From Bimastos eiseni (taxonomy: Eukaryota; Annelida; Clitellata; Crassiclitellata; Lumbricidae), in NCBI GenBank assembly GCA_959347315.1, contig OY365806.1:53125862-53189861 (forward strand): 64,000 nt of DNA. Direction: 5' to 3'. Numbering within the stretch: the stretch's first letter is position 1; each line of letters starts with the position of its first letter. Below are positions 10,386 to 22,436 of the stretch, in pieces. The translations under genes and the position numbers were made by a program. The notes beneath the pieces were generated by a model. It saw only the letters and a program-made list of their open reading frames with translations. It had not been told where the DNA came from and made no database searches.

Positions 10386-11700
10386 AGTTTGCGGAGTCTA
10401 CTTACAGAAAGATGCGTCCCTCATTCAAGGAACACATCACACGTTTAGTATGCCGCACTACATGCCGTGTATTTGGAAATTCTCATGCATCTGCTTCACA
10501 ACTATTCAACCTAAATTATTCTGCTCACTGAACTGTGACGTCTTGAAGACTTCCAACAATACAATGACACAGGAAGATTTCTCAAAATGGTATCAAGCAA
10601 GACGACCTAATAGAGTCTGCTTGAGGACAGGGTGATGGAGATGCTGGTTATGGGTCATTGCATAATTACATGACGCTCGAGGGTGGATGAGTGGGGCGCT
10701 AAAAAATGTTACGAAATGTTACTGGATGTGGGTGGGTGAGCTGAACATTACATAATGCTTATTGATTTTAAAATAATTAGTAACTAACTAAAAATACACA
10801 ATCTAAACTATAAACTTAAGATCAAGTTTTTCTTTGGGCCACGAAGGGAATGAATGCTCTGGTGATATAACATCAAATTTCTACAAAACATTCTTCTCCC
10901 ATTTTCTCAGCTTATGTAAATATTTTCAGGAAGGCGGGCCTAATTTAATACGTCATACGAAAGCTGGGTGAAATTCAATATGCAAATCTAGTATGTTTGT
11001 TATGCGTCAATGTTACGATCATCGATGGCTTCAAGTCAAACCAAATAAAGTTAAGTCAAGTCACAGTAAATGATACAACAAATTGTCTTCATTTAACTTC
11101 CGATATCTGAACATTTTTAGATTCGATATTAAAACGACTGCTATTTCCATGTTAAACACGTCATGAAGACCGAACTCATTTTAATAAGCAAACAGCAAAA
11201 TGCATGCAGTGCAACCCCCCGGTTGCGCTGCATGCAGTGAAGGGGCTCCGAAAATTCAATTTTTTGCGTACGTAATACATGGTGGGAGTATTCAAAAATG
11301 AACAACATGCCACGCGAATTGGCGGAGCCGCTTTGTAGAGGTAGTTCGTTTAAAATATTTGGGCGATGCCTGCGTTAGTTAAGAAAGACACGATCGGGAC
11401 ACACCTGCTGAGTTCAAAATTCAGTCCCAAGAAAAGCATATAAATTGACAGTGAAATAGTGTTTAGTGCTTAATCTATACCTTTAAAGAAGAAAAGTATG
11501 TATGTAACTATGTATGTATCTTCCACAAAAACTTTTGATCAACTTGACCGATTGCTCCCAAATTTTTCGCGAATACTCTTTACCATCCAGGAATATACAC
11601 AAGGAGTTCGCGATCCCAAGATCTTATCCATTCTCCAAAAATTTGACCCCAAAAGAGACGAGTTGAGCTAAATTAAGCCCTCGGCGTTTACGAAACTCCT
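10386..11700. other. intron sequence, mostly unrecognised
   Basis: No supported gene. A small palindrome GCATGCAGTGCAACC / GGTTGCGCTGCATGC lies at about 11201-11238. Short open frames have no recognisable homology. Confidence 0.5.
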
Positions 11701-11701
11701 G

Positions 11702-12521
11702 GGGCAGTATTCACAGGACAGAGTTAAGGTATCACGGTATTAGAGCTTAGTTCAGGGTTAGCTACATTCTGGCTAAAACTAACTCGTGGTAGCTATTCAT
11801 GAGCGCGACTTAGCGGACGGAATAGCTAGTCTGGGTATAAGTACTGTATAACTGTAGATATGGGCAGGAGGAGTACTGCGCATGCGCAAAAGTGTTTATG
11901 TGCTATGATACCGCTAAAGGTGGAACGTTCACAAGCGTAAAGAATCTCGTCAACATGAACGACTGCATTATCCGTTTATTGAAACAGTATTTGTGTGGAA
12001 ATTGCCTATATGCCTTGGCACAATAAATGATATTCCTCCGCTTCCCAACTCTCGCTGTAAGGTTACTCTAACCCCTCTGGAAACCGGACCTTGACCATTA
12101 TCGGAACTACCCTTAGGACAACCCCTCTGATTAGACACAGCGTTCGTGAATAAGCTGGTGCTACACTGTAGACTTGTTGTGAGTACAAGCCAATCCCAGC
12201 CAATAAATGGTAGGCCTATCCTTATTATACACACTGTGCTACAGTGGCGACATTTCGCATGCAATGTCGTCAGGCATCTCGTCAAATTTGAAACATTTTG
12301 ACCCAAAAATGAAAAGCAATATAATTTTGGCGTTTGGTGAAAGAGACAAGTAAATATAGTGCCTCTCAAACACCTCTAAGTGGGATTAGACTTATACCCT
12401 GACTAGAGCGCTAATACTGTTGCATGAATAGCGATATAACTTACTAGTCGGGTATAGGCCATATATAATACGGGTATTAGCGTTAAGCGTTAACCCTGTC
12501 TTGTGATTGTCACCTCTGTTG
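11702..12521. mobile_element. long-TIR element (about 150-bp imperfect inverted ends)
   Basis: The left end GGGCAGTATTCACAGGACAG is matched by the complement of the right end GGTGACAATCACAAGACAGG, and the similarity continues inward about 150 bp (GTTAA, GGTATTAG, AGCTATTCATGAG / GCTATTCATGCAA, CTGGGTATAAGT / CAGGGTATAAGT). The ends resemble PIF/Harbinger-type elements. The clade is not certain, and no TSD was settled. Confidence 0.55.
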
Positions 12522-12599
12522 GTAGATTAATTAGGTAAGTAAGTAAGTATGTACTTTATTGAACCGCTGCGGGCACATCATAATATGAATGTCCAAAAC

Positions 12600-12740
12600 A
12601 ATGTACACTCTCAAAATAAACATATCAAGCAATTACACTGCAATTAGATATCCTCAAAGTAGTTAGAGTAAAATAATGTACACTCATAAAATAATCATAA
12701 CTAGCAATTACACAACAGACATCCTATGCATAGCTAGAGT
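12600..12740. repeat. two-unit tandem repeat (about 70 bp)
   Basis: AATGTACACTC ... CAATTACAC ... ATCCTC/TAT ... TAGAGTAAAAT occurs twice in direct orientation. Confidence 0.6.
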
Positions 12741-12800
12741 AAATAGGATGTCTGTTGTGTAATTGCTAGTTATGATTATTTTATGAGTGTGCATTATTTT
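12671..12800. repeat. near-perfect palindrome, arms about 55 bp
   Basis: Left arm 12671-12725 and right arm 12743-12800 are inverted complements with about one mismatch (CATAACTAGCAATTACAC / GTGTAATTGCTAGTTATG). The loop is 17 bp. Confidence 0.85.
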
Positions 12801-13074
12801 GTAATTAATTTTAGTTAATTACTAGGTGTGATGTAGCAGTATTTTGAAATAGCTGATATCTAATTGGCAAAGGTAAGGTCAAGTGACACTGGCTTGCGCC
12901 GTGACCTTGTTAATTTCATCTAGCAAACCCAATCTATAGACACGATCCTCGACTGCTTAAAATAAGTAATAATTATTTTCGATCAATAATTACATTATGG
13001 CCGACTATATCGCGAAGCTTTTGAATTCAAGGACGTCAGATACGCAAAAGTTAAAGGCAGTCCTTCAACAGTAT

Positions 13075-13390
13075 CTACGGGCAACCGATGACTATATGGA
13101 AAATTCCATCATTGTAGTGTACACGCATTTTCTCGGATAAATAGTTTCCAACCCCCAGATCCTGGACACTAGTGGAGAAGACAAAGATAGGGAATTCAGA
13201 AGAGAGGGTCCCCAAGTCCAGCTTGTTCAGCTGCTGGCAGATACCGATCCAAATATATTGAGTTTTCTGTGGATTTAGTTGCATTTGATTAGATGACATT
13301 CAGGCAGTTAGGACATCTGTGGCTTGAGACGTAGTTCAGAGCGCAGAAACAGCCTGAGATGACAAGCAATGCATATAAGATTGAATATCG
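13075..13390 (-). mobile_element. CR1-like LINE reverse transcriptase fragment
   Basis: On the minus strand, MSSNQMQLNPQKTQYIWIGI then QQLNKLDLGTL and VFSTSVQDLGV. This is the MSSNRLxLNPxKTExIxxG...VRDLGV block that follows the YADD motif. Confidence 0.85.
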
Positions 13391-13501
13391 TTAGCATTTT
13401 TGTCTTGTTCTTCCTTTGATTGTCAAAGCACGATAACGGTCCCAAATAATGTCTGTGCTTGATGATCGTTTCAATCGTGGGGAATCCTTGGGCAAAAGCA
13501 C

Positions 13502-13687
13502 CAGGGCTGTACCAAGCTGTAATTGCGCCCTGTGCCTAGCATTAGGGCATAATTTGGCGCTCCCATATTTTTCAAGAAAGAATGAATTTATGGAATAATT
13601 AAAGTTATTCGATCCTGAATGTTGTCCCCCTTCTATATTTGCACCCTGTGTCAAGGCATCGCTTGCACTGCCCTCGGTACGGCCCTG
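13502..13687. mobile_element. 186-bp hAT MITE with TSD
   Basis: Ends CAGGGCTGTACC and, complemented, CAGGGCCGTACC. Flanks AAAAGCAC (13494-13501) and AGAAGCAC (13688-13695) match at 7 of 8 positions, as expected for a hAT target duplication. Confidence 0.8.
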
Positions 13688-14189
13688 AGAAGCACTTGTT
13701 GTAATAGGAATCAAAGGTCATGCTTTGGATATCTGTAAAAGGAACAGAATGTATCAGAACTCCTACGTCAATAACTATACTGTCTAGAACATCTGGCGCT
13801 ACTAACTTCTCATATCGTTAGAAAAAAACTTAAACTTGCTTCCCTGATATAAACCAACAAATCAGCCTTTGTACAGGAGTGAAAGGAGTGCGGATGACAA
13901 CACAGCTGGGAATTGAGATGATTTATGTTGAAAAAATTCCTCTTAATCCCCCGCCTCTGCCAAGTCTTTGACGTGACGCTTAAATCGATGCTGTGATGCA
14001 TATCCCTCCTCATGATAAGGTTCTTCTTCATCATCATCATCGATGTCATACTCATCACTGAACTCTACATCAACACGGCTGATTTCTAAACCAGTCACGA
14101 TCAAGCGTTCTAGCAAATCAGACCAACCGGTCTTGGTCCGGTCTAAAGTTATAGCATTTTCCATATTTAGCTTAAGCCGTTCTCCCTAT

Positions 14190-15440
14190 ATTTCTATGTA
14201 GATATTCCTATGTAGGTGCCAATTATGGCACCATCATTGCTTTTATGGGTAATAAGCTTGTTGTACCACCTCCAAATACTAATACATGCCAAATATGTTC
14301 AAATTGGACCAACTGGTCAAAAGTTATATCAGTTTACATATTTAGCCTAAGATGTATGTAACATCCTTCAATATTTATGTGTAGATGCGGCAATAATGGC
14401 ACCATCGTTCGATGATAAACTTCTTGTACCACCTGCAAATACTGATTCTGAATCAATACATGCCAAATATGTTCAAATCGGACAAATGGTCAAAAGTTAT
14501 GTCAGTTTACATATGTGACGCAAGGGGTCATGGCCCACCTTTGTCGGCTCCTAGTTATTGAGATAAAGTCTGAAATAGGCAAGTGGGTCAAAAACAGAGA
14601 AAATCGTTTTATGGTATATTGTTGTAAACAAATATGTGTTCTTTCAATATCTAAAATAAAAAAATGTTGAATTCAAATATTTAGTTGGAGAAAAATGACT
14701 TTTAGTGCATGTGGTGTCAAGATTTGCATTGCTAAAATACACATGTTTTCAGAGGTCAACGACCTAGATTTCATACGCCAACCTGCTATAATGTGCAAAG
14801 TAGTAACCAGATTTTGATGCTGTGTACTTTATTTTATACAGAATATGGCTCTTTACTGCCCAGCAAAATTGTGGAACATTTGACTAAGGGTTGCTAAGAA
14901 CTTTGATGACATGAATATTCTGAAACTTTGACTTCGATTTTTTCAGTTGTCGTTATTTTACTAATGAAAGGGTCTAACGAGTATAACTTAAGTTAGAAAA
15001 GAGCTGTTTTGATTGTGTAAAAAGTATTTGAAAACACATTTCTGGGTCAGTATACATATTCATCGTAGAATATTATTTAATAAAAAATTTAATAAAGGAC
15101 AAGTGATGGGTTTTGACGGTTTGCTCCCTTGCATCACATATTTAGCCTATGATGTACCCCCAATATTTCTGTGTAGATGTGCTAATAATATCACCATCGT
15201 TAGGTAATAGCCTCCTTGGTCCACCTGCAAATACTGATTCTTAATTGATACATACCAAGTATGTTCAAATTCGACCAACTACATATTTAGCCTAAGCATA
15301 CCCCCCAAAATTTCTGTGTAGATATGCCAATTATGGCACCGTTGCTGCTTGTTGTATCATCTGCAAACACTGATTCTGAATCCATAAATTCCAAATATGT
15401 TCAAATCGGACCAGCCTACCCAGTGCTATAGCAGTTTACA
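14190..15440. repeat. tandem array of about 165-bp units, split by an insertion
   Basis: Two units at about 14190-14514 and two at about 15138-15440 share CCAAATATGTTCAAATYGGA, TTACATATTTAGCC and TGTGTAGATG. The 14515-15137 element sits inside one unit. Confidence 0.7.
14515..15137. mobile_element. GTGAYGC-TIR transposon, copy 1
   Basis: Ends GTGACGCAAGGG and, complemented, GTGATGCAAGGG, flanked by ATAT. It is colinear with 42147-42734 (shared TCGGCTCYTAGTTATTGAGA and GCATGTGGTGTC). Non-autonomous; no coding sequence is seen. Confidence 0.7.
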
Positions 15441-15589
15441 TATTTTGGTTAGTAGGTTTTCGAGCTCCCCACTCCCCAATTCTTATTGGATTGCTTTCTC
15501 GCTATACGAAAATTGATATACGGATCTTTGTACTATGACATCCAATTATATAGAAAATCAGGAATATGAAGTAGAGCAAGTTGTGCGAA

Positions 15590-16010
15590 CAAATAGGAGT
15601 GGCCGACAGTGTACAATGCCCCGGAAAAGTCAAGGGATAAGAGACAGATTTAGGTCTCTGATTGGAGCAGTTCCTGAAGCTGATGGGTGAGTGAGACTAA
15701 AGCCACAATAGTAGAGCTACGTGGCCGGAAAGCGTATTGGTCAGAAGAGTGGTAGTTGGACATTACATCAGTAAAGATTGGATACAAATAATGTCTGACC
15801 ACCAATTTTTCGAAGATGAGGCACAATTTAGAGGTAATTGAGATGGGGCAAAAGTAACTTTCTTTAGTAGGGCATGGAATCTTTCTGGTGTGATCATATG
15901 GCTAACTTACCACTGATTGGGGTGAAGGAGGCGGCCAGTGAGCATCAGTAGAGGATAGTAAGCTATTCCGTTAATAAATGAGCCATAGAGGATAGAAACC
16001 ACGGTGAAAC
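15590..16010 (-). mobile_element. LINE reverse transcriptase fragment (second RT clade)
   Basis: On the minus strand, YAFRPRSSTIVALVSLTHQL then ICLLSLDFSGAL matches the YAFRPTGSTTxALxxLxxxL...LxxDFSKAFDTV block of a different non-LTR clade from the neighbouring L2-like copies. Confidence 0.7.
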
Positions 16011-16897
16011 ACCATCGGGCCTCTCTGCCATTTCTTTGACCCCATCAAACAGCTTGAACACATAAATCCTAACATCCATGACCTGCCACATGCACAGTAA
16101 GTTTGAAATTGGGCCCTAAGTAATTGTTGTCAGTTGATACCAGTTGGTAATATCCATTCAATGTGTTGCTGGTAGTTTCATCATCTTTTGATGGGCTGCA
16201 GCATCCCTCTGCAGGCGACGAATCTCTGTCCACAGCTTCTGGAAGCCTCGTGCTAGACCAGTGAACACGCGGCAGCATTAGCATTTACTTGAGCAGTGTT
16301 TAGTCGGCAGCATTTACTTGAGCATGTGAACGATTGGTTCAAGGCTGACAAATCATCTTTAAATATTACTAAAACTAACTATATATGATTTAGTTCACAT
16401 TGAAAACTACTATTAATAGTGTACCTAGGCCAAGAAAAGTCAAGGGAGATGAGAGTAACAGTATGGTTTCAGCTGGAACTGATATGGATGGGATATGATG
16501 TCGCAACATGTCAATCAATCATCAGTGATCATCTTTTCTGACACATTGCAGGCAATGTCTGTGGTCGGCTATATAATGGATAAAGTGTCATCTGGGTACT
16601 CGGTAGAAAAATCGTCGATAAGTTCATCAAAATTTTTGTCTCTCCAGCCATAATAAACGTGTTCCTTCGAACACGTTTTTTATAATGCAAGTTCGATTTA
16701 TTCAATAGTGTTTATTTAATTAGCAAAAATAAATGCGATTGCCAAGTTATGCTGCAAAACTCCCAAATGTAAACTCAGAGCCACAAACATAATCTAGGTC
16801 AATGACCCAATTTTTGTTGGCTTCATTTTCCTTCCATATTAGGTTCAGGTTTCAGCTTAGGAATTGTGGTGACTTTTTGAAGTATCAAGTCAATAGT
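16011..16897. other. intron sequence, nothing recognised
   Basis: No supported coding or repeat signature. The short open frames look like chance. Confidence 0.5.
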
Positions 16898-17649
16898 CAG
16901 GCCCGGCTCCAGACATTTGGTGGCCATAGGCAAACCTACATTTTGGCGACCCGTTGACCCATAATATTATTCCAGCAATTAAAAAGAAGTCATTAGTTCT
17001 CTTTTATTTTGGGTTGATTTTTGCCTTTTTTACTAGAGTATTAATATTATATACATGTATTAATATAACATATCAAGTAACTACCAATATCAGTCAACAA
17101 AGAAATAATCAATGACTCAATGGTTTGTTGATTTATTTATAAAGTTGTTGGTATTAACAAGAATTATAAACACAAGCCAACGTTGTTTCATTAATGGATT
17201 TTCAAAAAAAGAATTTTATAGGCCCATTAATTTTGCAAAATTGATAAAGCATTCACAACATTTGAAAAAAGTTTACAGCAAGAACAAAAAAGTGAATTGA
17301 ATAAACTAACCATTGTCTGTCCTATTCTTTCACAATGGAAAGTTTTCTATTGTAATGTACTGCAGAAAAACATCTACCATTTTTACTGTGATCAGCAATT
17401 CGCATAGGTTCTTTTTTAACCAGAAAATCATGCTGCCGATTTCTTTCAAAATTCAATGCCCAACATTGGCCAACAACCAATATCATGCCAATCAAAAGTT
17501 TAAGTCTTATCGTCCTGAAGTTCCTAAACTGTTTCAGTTTCATTCTCTATGGTTTCGTTTTTATGGTCAACTGGTTCTTGTTCAACTGCATCTGTTAATG
17601 CTGACGAAATACCAAAAATAGGGTTCATTCAGATGCATTTTACAGTAGA

Positions 17650-17755
17650 CTTAAGACTTTTCTTTTCAGCTGGGGTTGAGTCGGGAGCGCGGCTGAGTAG
17701 CAACCTTGAAGGGGCGTAATATATAAATTTTCTTAATGAATGAATAAATGAATAA
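17650..17755 (+). mobile_element. LINE 3' tail
   Basis: GGGAGCGCGGCTGAGTAG then CCTTGAAGGGGCG and a (GAATGAATAA)n tail. This is the 3' end shared by the L2-like copies at 50.8 and 54.9 kb. Confidence 0.65.
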
Positions 17756-17784
17756 TGCATCCAAGTGACCAATTTTGCGAAAAA

Positions 17785-18220
17785 GCGGTCTCGATAAGTT
17801 TCGTGTTAACTGTCTTAAAATCTTGCTCTAGAAACTGAAACCGGAATCTATGAGACACGGTAATTCTGGTTAACACTTGAGTAACATGATACTGAAATCA
17901 CTTCAATTATCTTAAAGTGGAAAAATGTCTGAGAGAGAATCTGAAATTGTGAAGTTTCCTTGTACGGAATTTTAAGTTATTGACAAACAATAGCCATGCC
18001 ATGCCGTTGGTCATGAATGTAAAACCACCATAGCCGAAACGATCGGAACAAGTTTCTTAGGGTGGGTAAGGATATGCGGGTTTACAGCATTTTATATACT
18101 TGTCTTTTACTGTCTCATACTGTCTTGATCTCGGTCTTGGTACATAATGGTCTCGGTCTCGGCACCTCACTGTCTCGGTCTCGTCTTCTCTTGAAGTTTC
18201 AAGTCTTGCATACAACACTG
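17785..18220. mobile_element. hAT-B copy, left end missing
   Basis: GCGGTCTCG...ACTGTCTTAAAATCTTGC and CCGAAACGATCGGAACAA match hAT-B at 8.8-9.1 kb. The right end is CTTGCATACAACACTG, identical to the end of the 8.6-9.5 kb copy. Confidence 0.75.
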
Positions 18221-18410
18221 TTTATAGCTGACATGACAGATCTAATGAATGATACTAAAATTATTTATTTTCAAACACTTATTAAAATAGAAATTTTTAA
18301 ATAATCAAAAATCGTCCAAACTAGAGTAAACTAAACTGCTGATTAAATATTTATGGAAAAATTTATGATTAAAAACAAGGAATCTATATTGCAGTGAACA
18401 TTATTTATTA

Positions 18411-19470
18411 AACACTCATTCATTCATTCATTCATTCATTACAGAGATTTATACAGTGCCCCTTCAAGGCTACTACTCAGGAGAGCTCCCGACTCCAGCA
18501 CATTTAAAAAGAACAGTTTCAAGGCAAGTATAAAATGAGTCTGAAAGGACCCTTGGTGACTACCGTAACGCCAACGGGAGCATGTTCCAGAGCGAGAGGG
18601 GCCAATCACTGAGAAAGCACGATTCTCTTAGATAGTTGTACTGGCAAATGAGACAATGAGCATGCCTCGCTCAGTAGAGCGTAGAGGGCAGTGACCCAGT
18701 ACACTCAAAGTAGAGTAACAGAGATTGCAGAGATAGGCAGGAGCGAGACCTAGCAAGGACCACCATACCAAAGAGATGATACGGTACGAGATTCGCTGTT
18801 GGATGGGGAGCCAGTGGAGCACATCCAGCATATAGCCGGATACATGGCCAAATTTAGGAATGCGTCCAACAAAACGTGTAGCAGAACGCAGGACCCGCTC
18901 CAGGCACCGCAAACGCCCAGCTGGAAGGCAACCAGTCGGGCAGTAATGAGGGCGTGAACAAGGGTAGCTGTGGCGTCTGGAGTTAGCGAGCGGGAAACAG
19001 TTCAAAGCTGACGCAACTGGTAGTATGAATCACGGCAAAGACGATGAATATGAGAGGCAAAGGTGAGCTCTTGGTCCAACATGATTTCAAGGTCCCGGAC
19101 AACAGAGGAAAATGCAAAGAGGGGGAAATCAGCAGTAATGGCAGTTAAATCAAGCTTCATAAACTTCATAAGCTGCTGGCAAGTGCCCAGCCAGATAAAT
19201 TAGGTTTTTTGGGAAATGAGGCCAACCAGTTAAGAAAGTTACCAGACAGTCCAAATGAAATCTCTAGTCGCTTAGGCAAGATGTCATGATCAACAGTGTC
19301 AAAAGTGGCACTGACGTCAAACAAAGCCAGTAGAGTAAGCTGTGAATTATTGATAGCCCCATAAATGTCGGAAAGGAGACGAAGTAACAGCGTCTCGGTA
19401 GAATGACACTTCCGAAAGCCGAATTGGCGTTCCGGAAGCCACTTTAAATAAAGCAGTGAGCTGGTAGGCG
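18411..19470 (-). mobile_element. L2-like LINE, 3' half of ORF2 with tail
   Basis: On the minus strand, GRLRCLERVLRSATRFVGRI, PKFGHVSGYMLDVLHWLPIQ and QRISYRIISLVWWSLLGLAP, then the 3' tail GCCTTGAAGGGGCACTG and a (ATGA)n tract at 18411-18442. An upstream AAFD-type RT region is at about 19260-19330. It is the best-preserved LINE C-terminus in the window, yet it carries stops. Confidence 0.85.
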
Positions 19471-19731
19471 ACTATCTTTTCAATTATTTTTGATATTTTA
19501 CACAAATATAGTACTTCTATCTTGTGAATAAAAAAATATAGATAAGCCAACGTTTCATTTACAAATATCTTATATAAAAATAATTTTTTTCAATTTATTG
19601 AATCCCCAAAATAATTTTATTTGAAAATATTTTAATTTTTTTTTGCAAAATTGAAGGCCCTTAGAAATCGGCGGCCCTAGGCAGTTGCCCAGTTCGCCCA
19701 ATGGACGAGCCGACCCTGTTAATAGTGGCTA

Positions 19732-20760
19732 AAGCTAGATTAATAAAAAGTTATAAAGTTATTTTAGTATTCACACTTCTCTGATAATTTGTAATTTTGC
19801 TAATATGTAACTTTCTGCTATACTTTCTAGCATCTGCTTACCTATTTTTTTTAGGGTTTGTTGATTTGCCTGGGTTGACTGCTGAAGATCACATTACTTT
19901 GACCATCATTGAACATTACCTTAACCTCAAGGTAACTACTAATTAAAATACTGGTAACGAGGTCTTATTTGGAACTTTCTATGCCTTTTAATAGGCTGTC
20001 TTTATTTGAGTGGGATGCCCACTTTACAAACAATAGTTGTCACCATAACACCCAAGCATCATCGTGTCTCTTCCGTTCTTACTCAATCTGAGAATCCCGG
20101 AATGCATCCACTTTGAAGTTCAAAGTTTTATTCATAACCTATAACTCCCGACAATATTTTGAGCCCATGAACAGTGTAAATCAATTAAGAAAAATGTTTT
20201 ACTCTGATTCAATGTCTTTGAAGTAATCATTAGGTAACAGTAGATGCTGCATGCCAGCTAGAAACACGTTCTAGATGGCACGTGTCTGCATAGCAGTCTT
20301 TCTAGCAGAAAAGGATGCATATGCATGTTGGTATGAAAATAGTATGATCGTGTTGTGCTTCTAACTGGAATTAATGTTTGTTATGCTTAGTCCACTTAAA
20401 ATCAGTCATTAAAGACTTTATATAGAATAAATTTATAATTTTATGTGACAGGCCAAAGCATTGGCATTTTGTAGAAAAGAGACCTGTTCTATTTCTTAGT
20501 GATTGACTTTCACACATACTACCACAGTAGAGGTTATCCATAAATTGACATGCCTTAGAGTGGAATCCAATCTCCATTGTTTCTCTCCTTTGTTGAATCA
20601 TAGACAAAATGTTGACTCTTTTATGTATGAACGGACCATTATACCTGACGACCACCAACCTGGAGACTAATTGCGCATGCACACGGGCCATGGAGCGAGT
20701 GCACACAAGAATTTAGTGTGTGCACAGTCTATTTTATGAAACTACGTAAATCGAGTCTCG
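19732..20760. other. intron segment around exon 4, otherwise unrecognised
   Basis: Apart from the exon at 19855-19931 I see no supported feature. A minus-strand open frame at 20371-20706 shows no family resemblance. Confidence 0.5.
19855..19931 (+). CDS. CFAP69: CFAP69-like exon 4 of window
   Basis: The acceptor is cctattttttttag|GGTTTG and the donor is AAG|GTAACT. The first two bases close a Gly codon. It encodes FVDLPGLTAEDHITLTIIEH and YLNLK and ends in phase 0. The LPGLxAEDxxTLxIIxxYLxxK pattern agrees with the family. The upstream intron is 9.6 kb and contains a 2.8-kb hAT with a LINE nested inside. The next constitutive exon appears to be at 28571, but a phase-compatible alternative terminal exon lies at 23021. 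Confidence 0.88.
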
Positions 20761-20767
20761 TAGTCCA

Positions 20768-21180
20768 GAGGTTCTCAACGTTTGGTCCATGGACCACCTG
20801 TGGTCCGCAGCCATCTGCCTGGTGTGTAGGTCCGATGACCAAGAAACCCCGATGCAGCATCATAGAAGGGATGATCGGTTCATGTTAATTAAAAAAAACG
20901 CTATCACAAAACAGCATTATTTTCATCAATGAAACTGCTAGTTTCACAAAAAACTCTACCTCCATTAATCCAGCCCAGTTTTCAATAATATTATTTATTC
21001 ATGATTCTAAACTAAAAACCAAAATTCAACTTTTTCTTTTGGATGCAATTTCGCACCAAGCTCGAAACTGGGCTGTCTGTATGTTTGAATGTTGAGAGCA
21101 AAACGTCCCTCAAAGTTGTACATTGTAGCTGATGAAAAAACAGTTTATTGTGAAACTAGAAGTTTATTTCATGAAAATAG
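20768..21180. mobile_element. hAT-like end, extent unclear
   Basis: CAGAGGTTCTCAACGTTTGG is a typical hAT terminal sequence, followed by repeated TGGTCC words. No matching right end or target duplication was found. Confidence 0.35.
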
Positions 21181-21194
21181 AACTTGCATTTATC

Positions 21195-21895
21195 ATGTAT
21201 GTATGTATTAGGCTATTTATATAGCGCCTTATTGGAACCTCTCGAAGGCGCTAAACATAGCTGAGTGACAGATCTAAACAAATTCGATTTGCGTAATTGA
21301 AAAAGTTGGCTGCAAGCAGTGCAATGTTGCGAAGTTGTAAGGGAAGAGAGTTCCAGTATGATTGTCCAATGCATGAGAAGGCACGGTTTGTCCCCATCGA
21401 TGTACGGGCTGCAGCATGCAAGGATCGACGACCTGGCTGGCTGGAGACGGGAAGCCAGAGCTCTCTGATGTATTCTGGAGCCAGCACAGCCACCAATGTC
21501 TGTCCCATGAGGATGATCTTGCATGTGATCCTATCCTCAACCGGGAGCCAGTGCAATGTGTCACGCTTGAAATATGCAAGTATTTTGGCAGCCTGGCAAC
21601 GACTCAGGCAGTGCAGTTGAGAATGGATTGAAGCTGTCTTATCTGGAACTTTGGCAGACCTGCAGGGACACCATTGCAGTAGTCCAGGTGAGTCAGCATG
21701 AAGGAGTGGACAAGAGTCATAGCGGCGTGCGTCAATTGAGAGATTTCGCCAAATGACTCTAATCTGGCGGAGTTGATGACAGCTAGATCTGCAAAGGGAG
21801 CTGACATGTTCCTCTAAGGACAGGTCTTCATCCAGAAGAATTCCAGGTCCTGGACGACGTGGTGAACCTTCCAATGAGGAAATCATGGGCATTAA
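21195..21895 (-). mobile_element. CR1/L2-like LINE 3' end
   Basis: A continuous minus-strand frame of about 213 codons includes GILLDEDLSLEEHVSSLCRS, HQLRQIRVIWRNL, DTLHWLPVEDRITCKIILM and AFSCIGQSYWNSLPLQLRN. This is the complete C-terminal domain of a CR1/L2-like ORF2. It is followed by a GGCGCTATATAAAT-type tail and (CATA)n. It is younger and less broken than the other copies. Confidence 0.9.
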
Positions 21896-22074
21896 TATTA
21901 AAATGCCATGTATAATTATTTATACAAATGATTGAACGATGTGTTAAAATATGTAGCCTACATAAGTGACAACGATTTATCCTTCGAAAATAACCTTCTA
22001 ATGTAATTGCTAATGATTGGACCAATTCATGTACATTCAGAAACAAATTACAAATCTTCAATGAATAATCTGTT

Positions 22075-22170
22075 TTGTTGATCGCTATTTTATCCAGTCA
22101 CGCTTTTGTGCATCGCTATTTTTCGATCGCGGTTTTGATGATCGCTGTTTTGTGATCGCAGTTTTTAACG
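22075..22170. repeat. short GATCGCTGTTTT tandem repeat
   Basis: About five imperfect units of GATCGCKRTTTT(GTG/GAT). Confidence 0.6.
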
Positions 22171-22254
22171 TGCACCTGATCGGGTCACTGTGAAATGCAG
22201 AGCAAAGTGGTGATCGACCACTACTGGCTGAGATAACTCCTGCAAATAGGCAGG

Positions 22255-22436
22255 TGCAGTACCACTGAGGCAATAGAGGACAAACTCTAAAAAATACCTC
22301 TGACTAGCTAGTGTCAGTAGCCATCTATACCTTAAAATACTTTATTTATTTATGTAGCTTATACTTAATTATTTTATTGCCTTCTAGCAGGAAAACATGT
22401 AGGCGTTGTTAGTGTTATTGTGAAATCTGCTTTTCC
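22255..22436 (+). repeat. direct duplicate of the 23.1-kb segment (copy 1)
   Basis: The stretch from the GCAATAGAGGACAAACTC-TAA block through CTTCTAGCAGGAAAACATGTAGGCGTTG matches about 23085-23258 with substitutions and small indels. In the frame of the putative exon it ends IEDKL-stop, compared with IDDEL-stop in copy 2. The copies lie about 0.83 kb apart in direct orientation. Confidence 0.6.

Larger units (their letters stand above)
16898..19718. mobile_element. 2.8-kb hAT element with nested insertions
   Basis: Left end CAGGCCCGGCTCCAGACATT; right end, complemented, CAGGGTCGGCTCGTCCATTG. Flanks TCAATAGT (16890-16897) and TTAATAGT (19719-19726) match at 7 of 8. Inside are a LINE 3' tail (17650-17755), a 5'-truncated hAT-B (17785-18220) and an L2-like LINE (18411-19470). 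I recognise no transposase domain in the remainder. Confidence 0.75.

Noticed and set aside
12997..13140. Short + strand open frame starting MADYIAKLLNS
   Set aside because: Its second half is antisense to a clear LINE reverse transcriptase fragment, and the first half has no support.
20371..20706. 111-codon minus-strand open frame
   Set aside because: No recognisable family, no splice or promoter context, length within chance for AT-rich DNA of this size.
21297..21631. Plus-strand open frames at 21.3-21.6 kb
   Set aside because: They are shadows of the minus-strand LINE C-terminal frame at 21251-21892.
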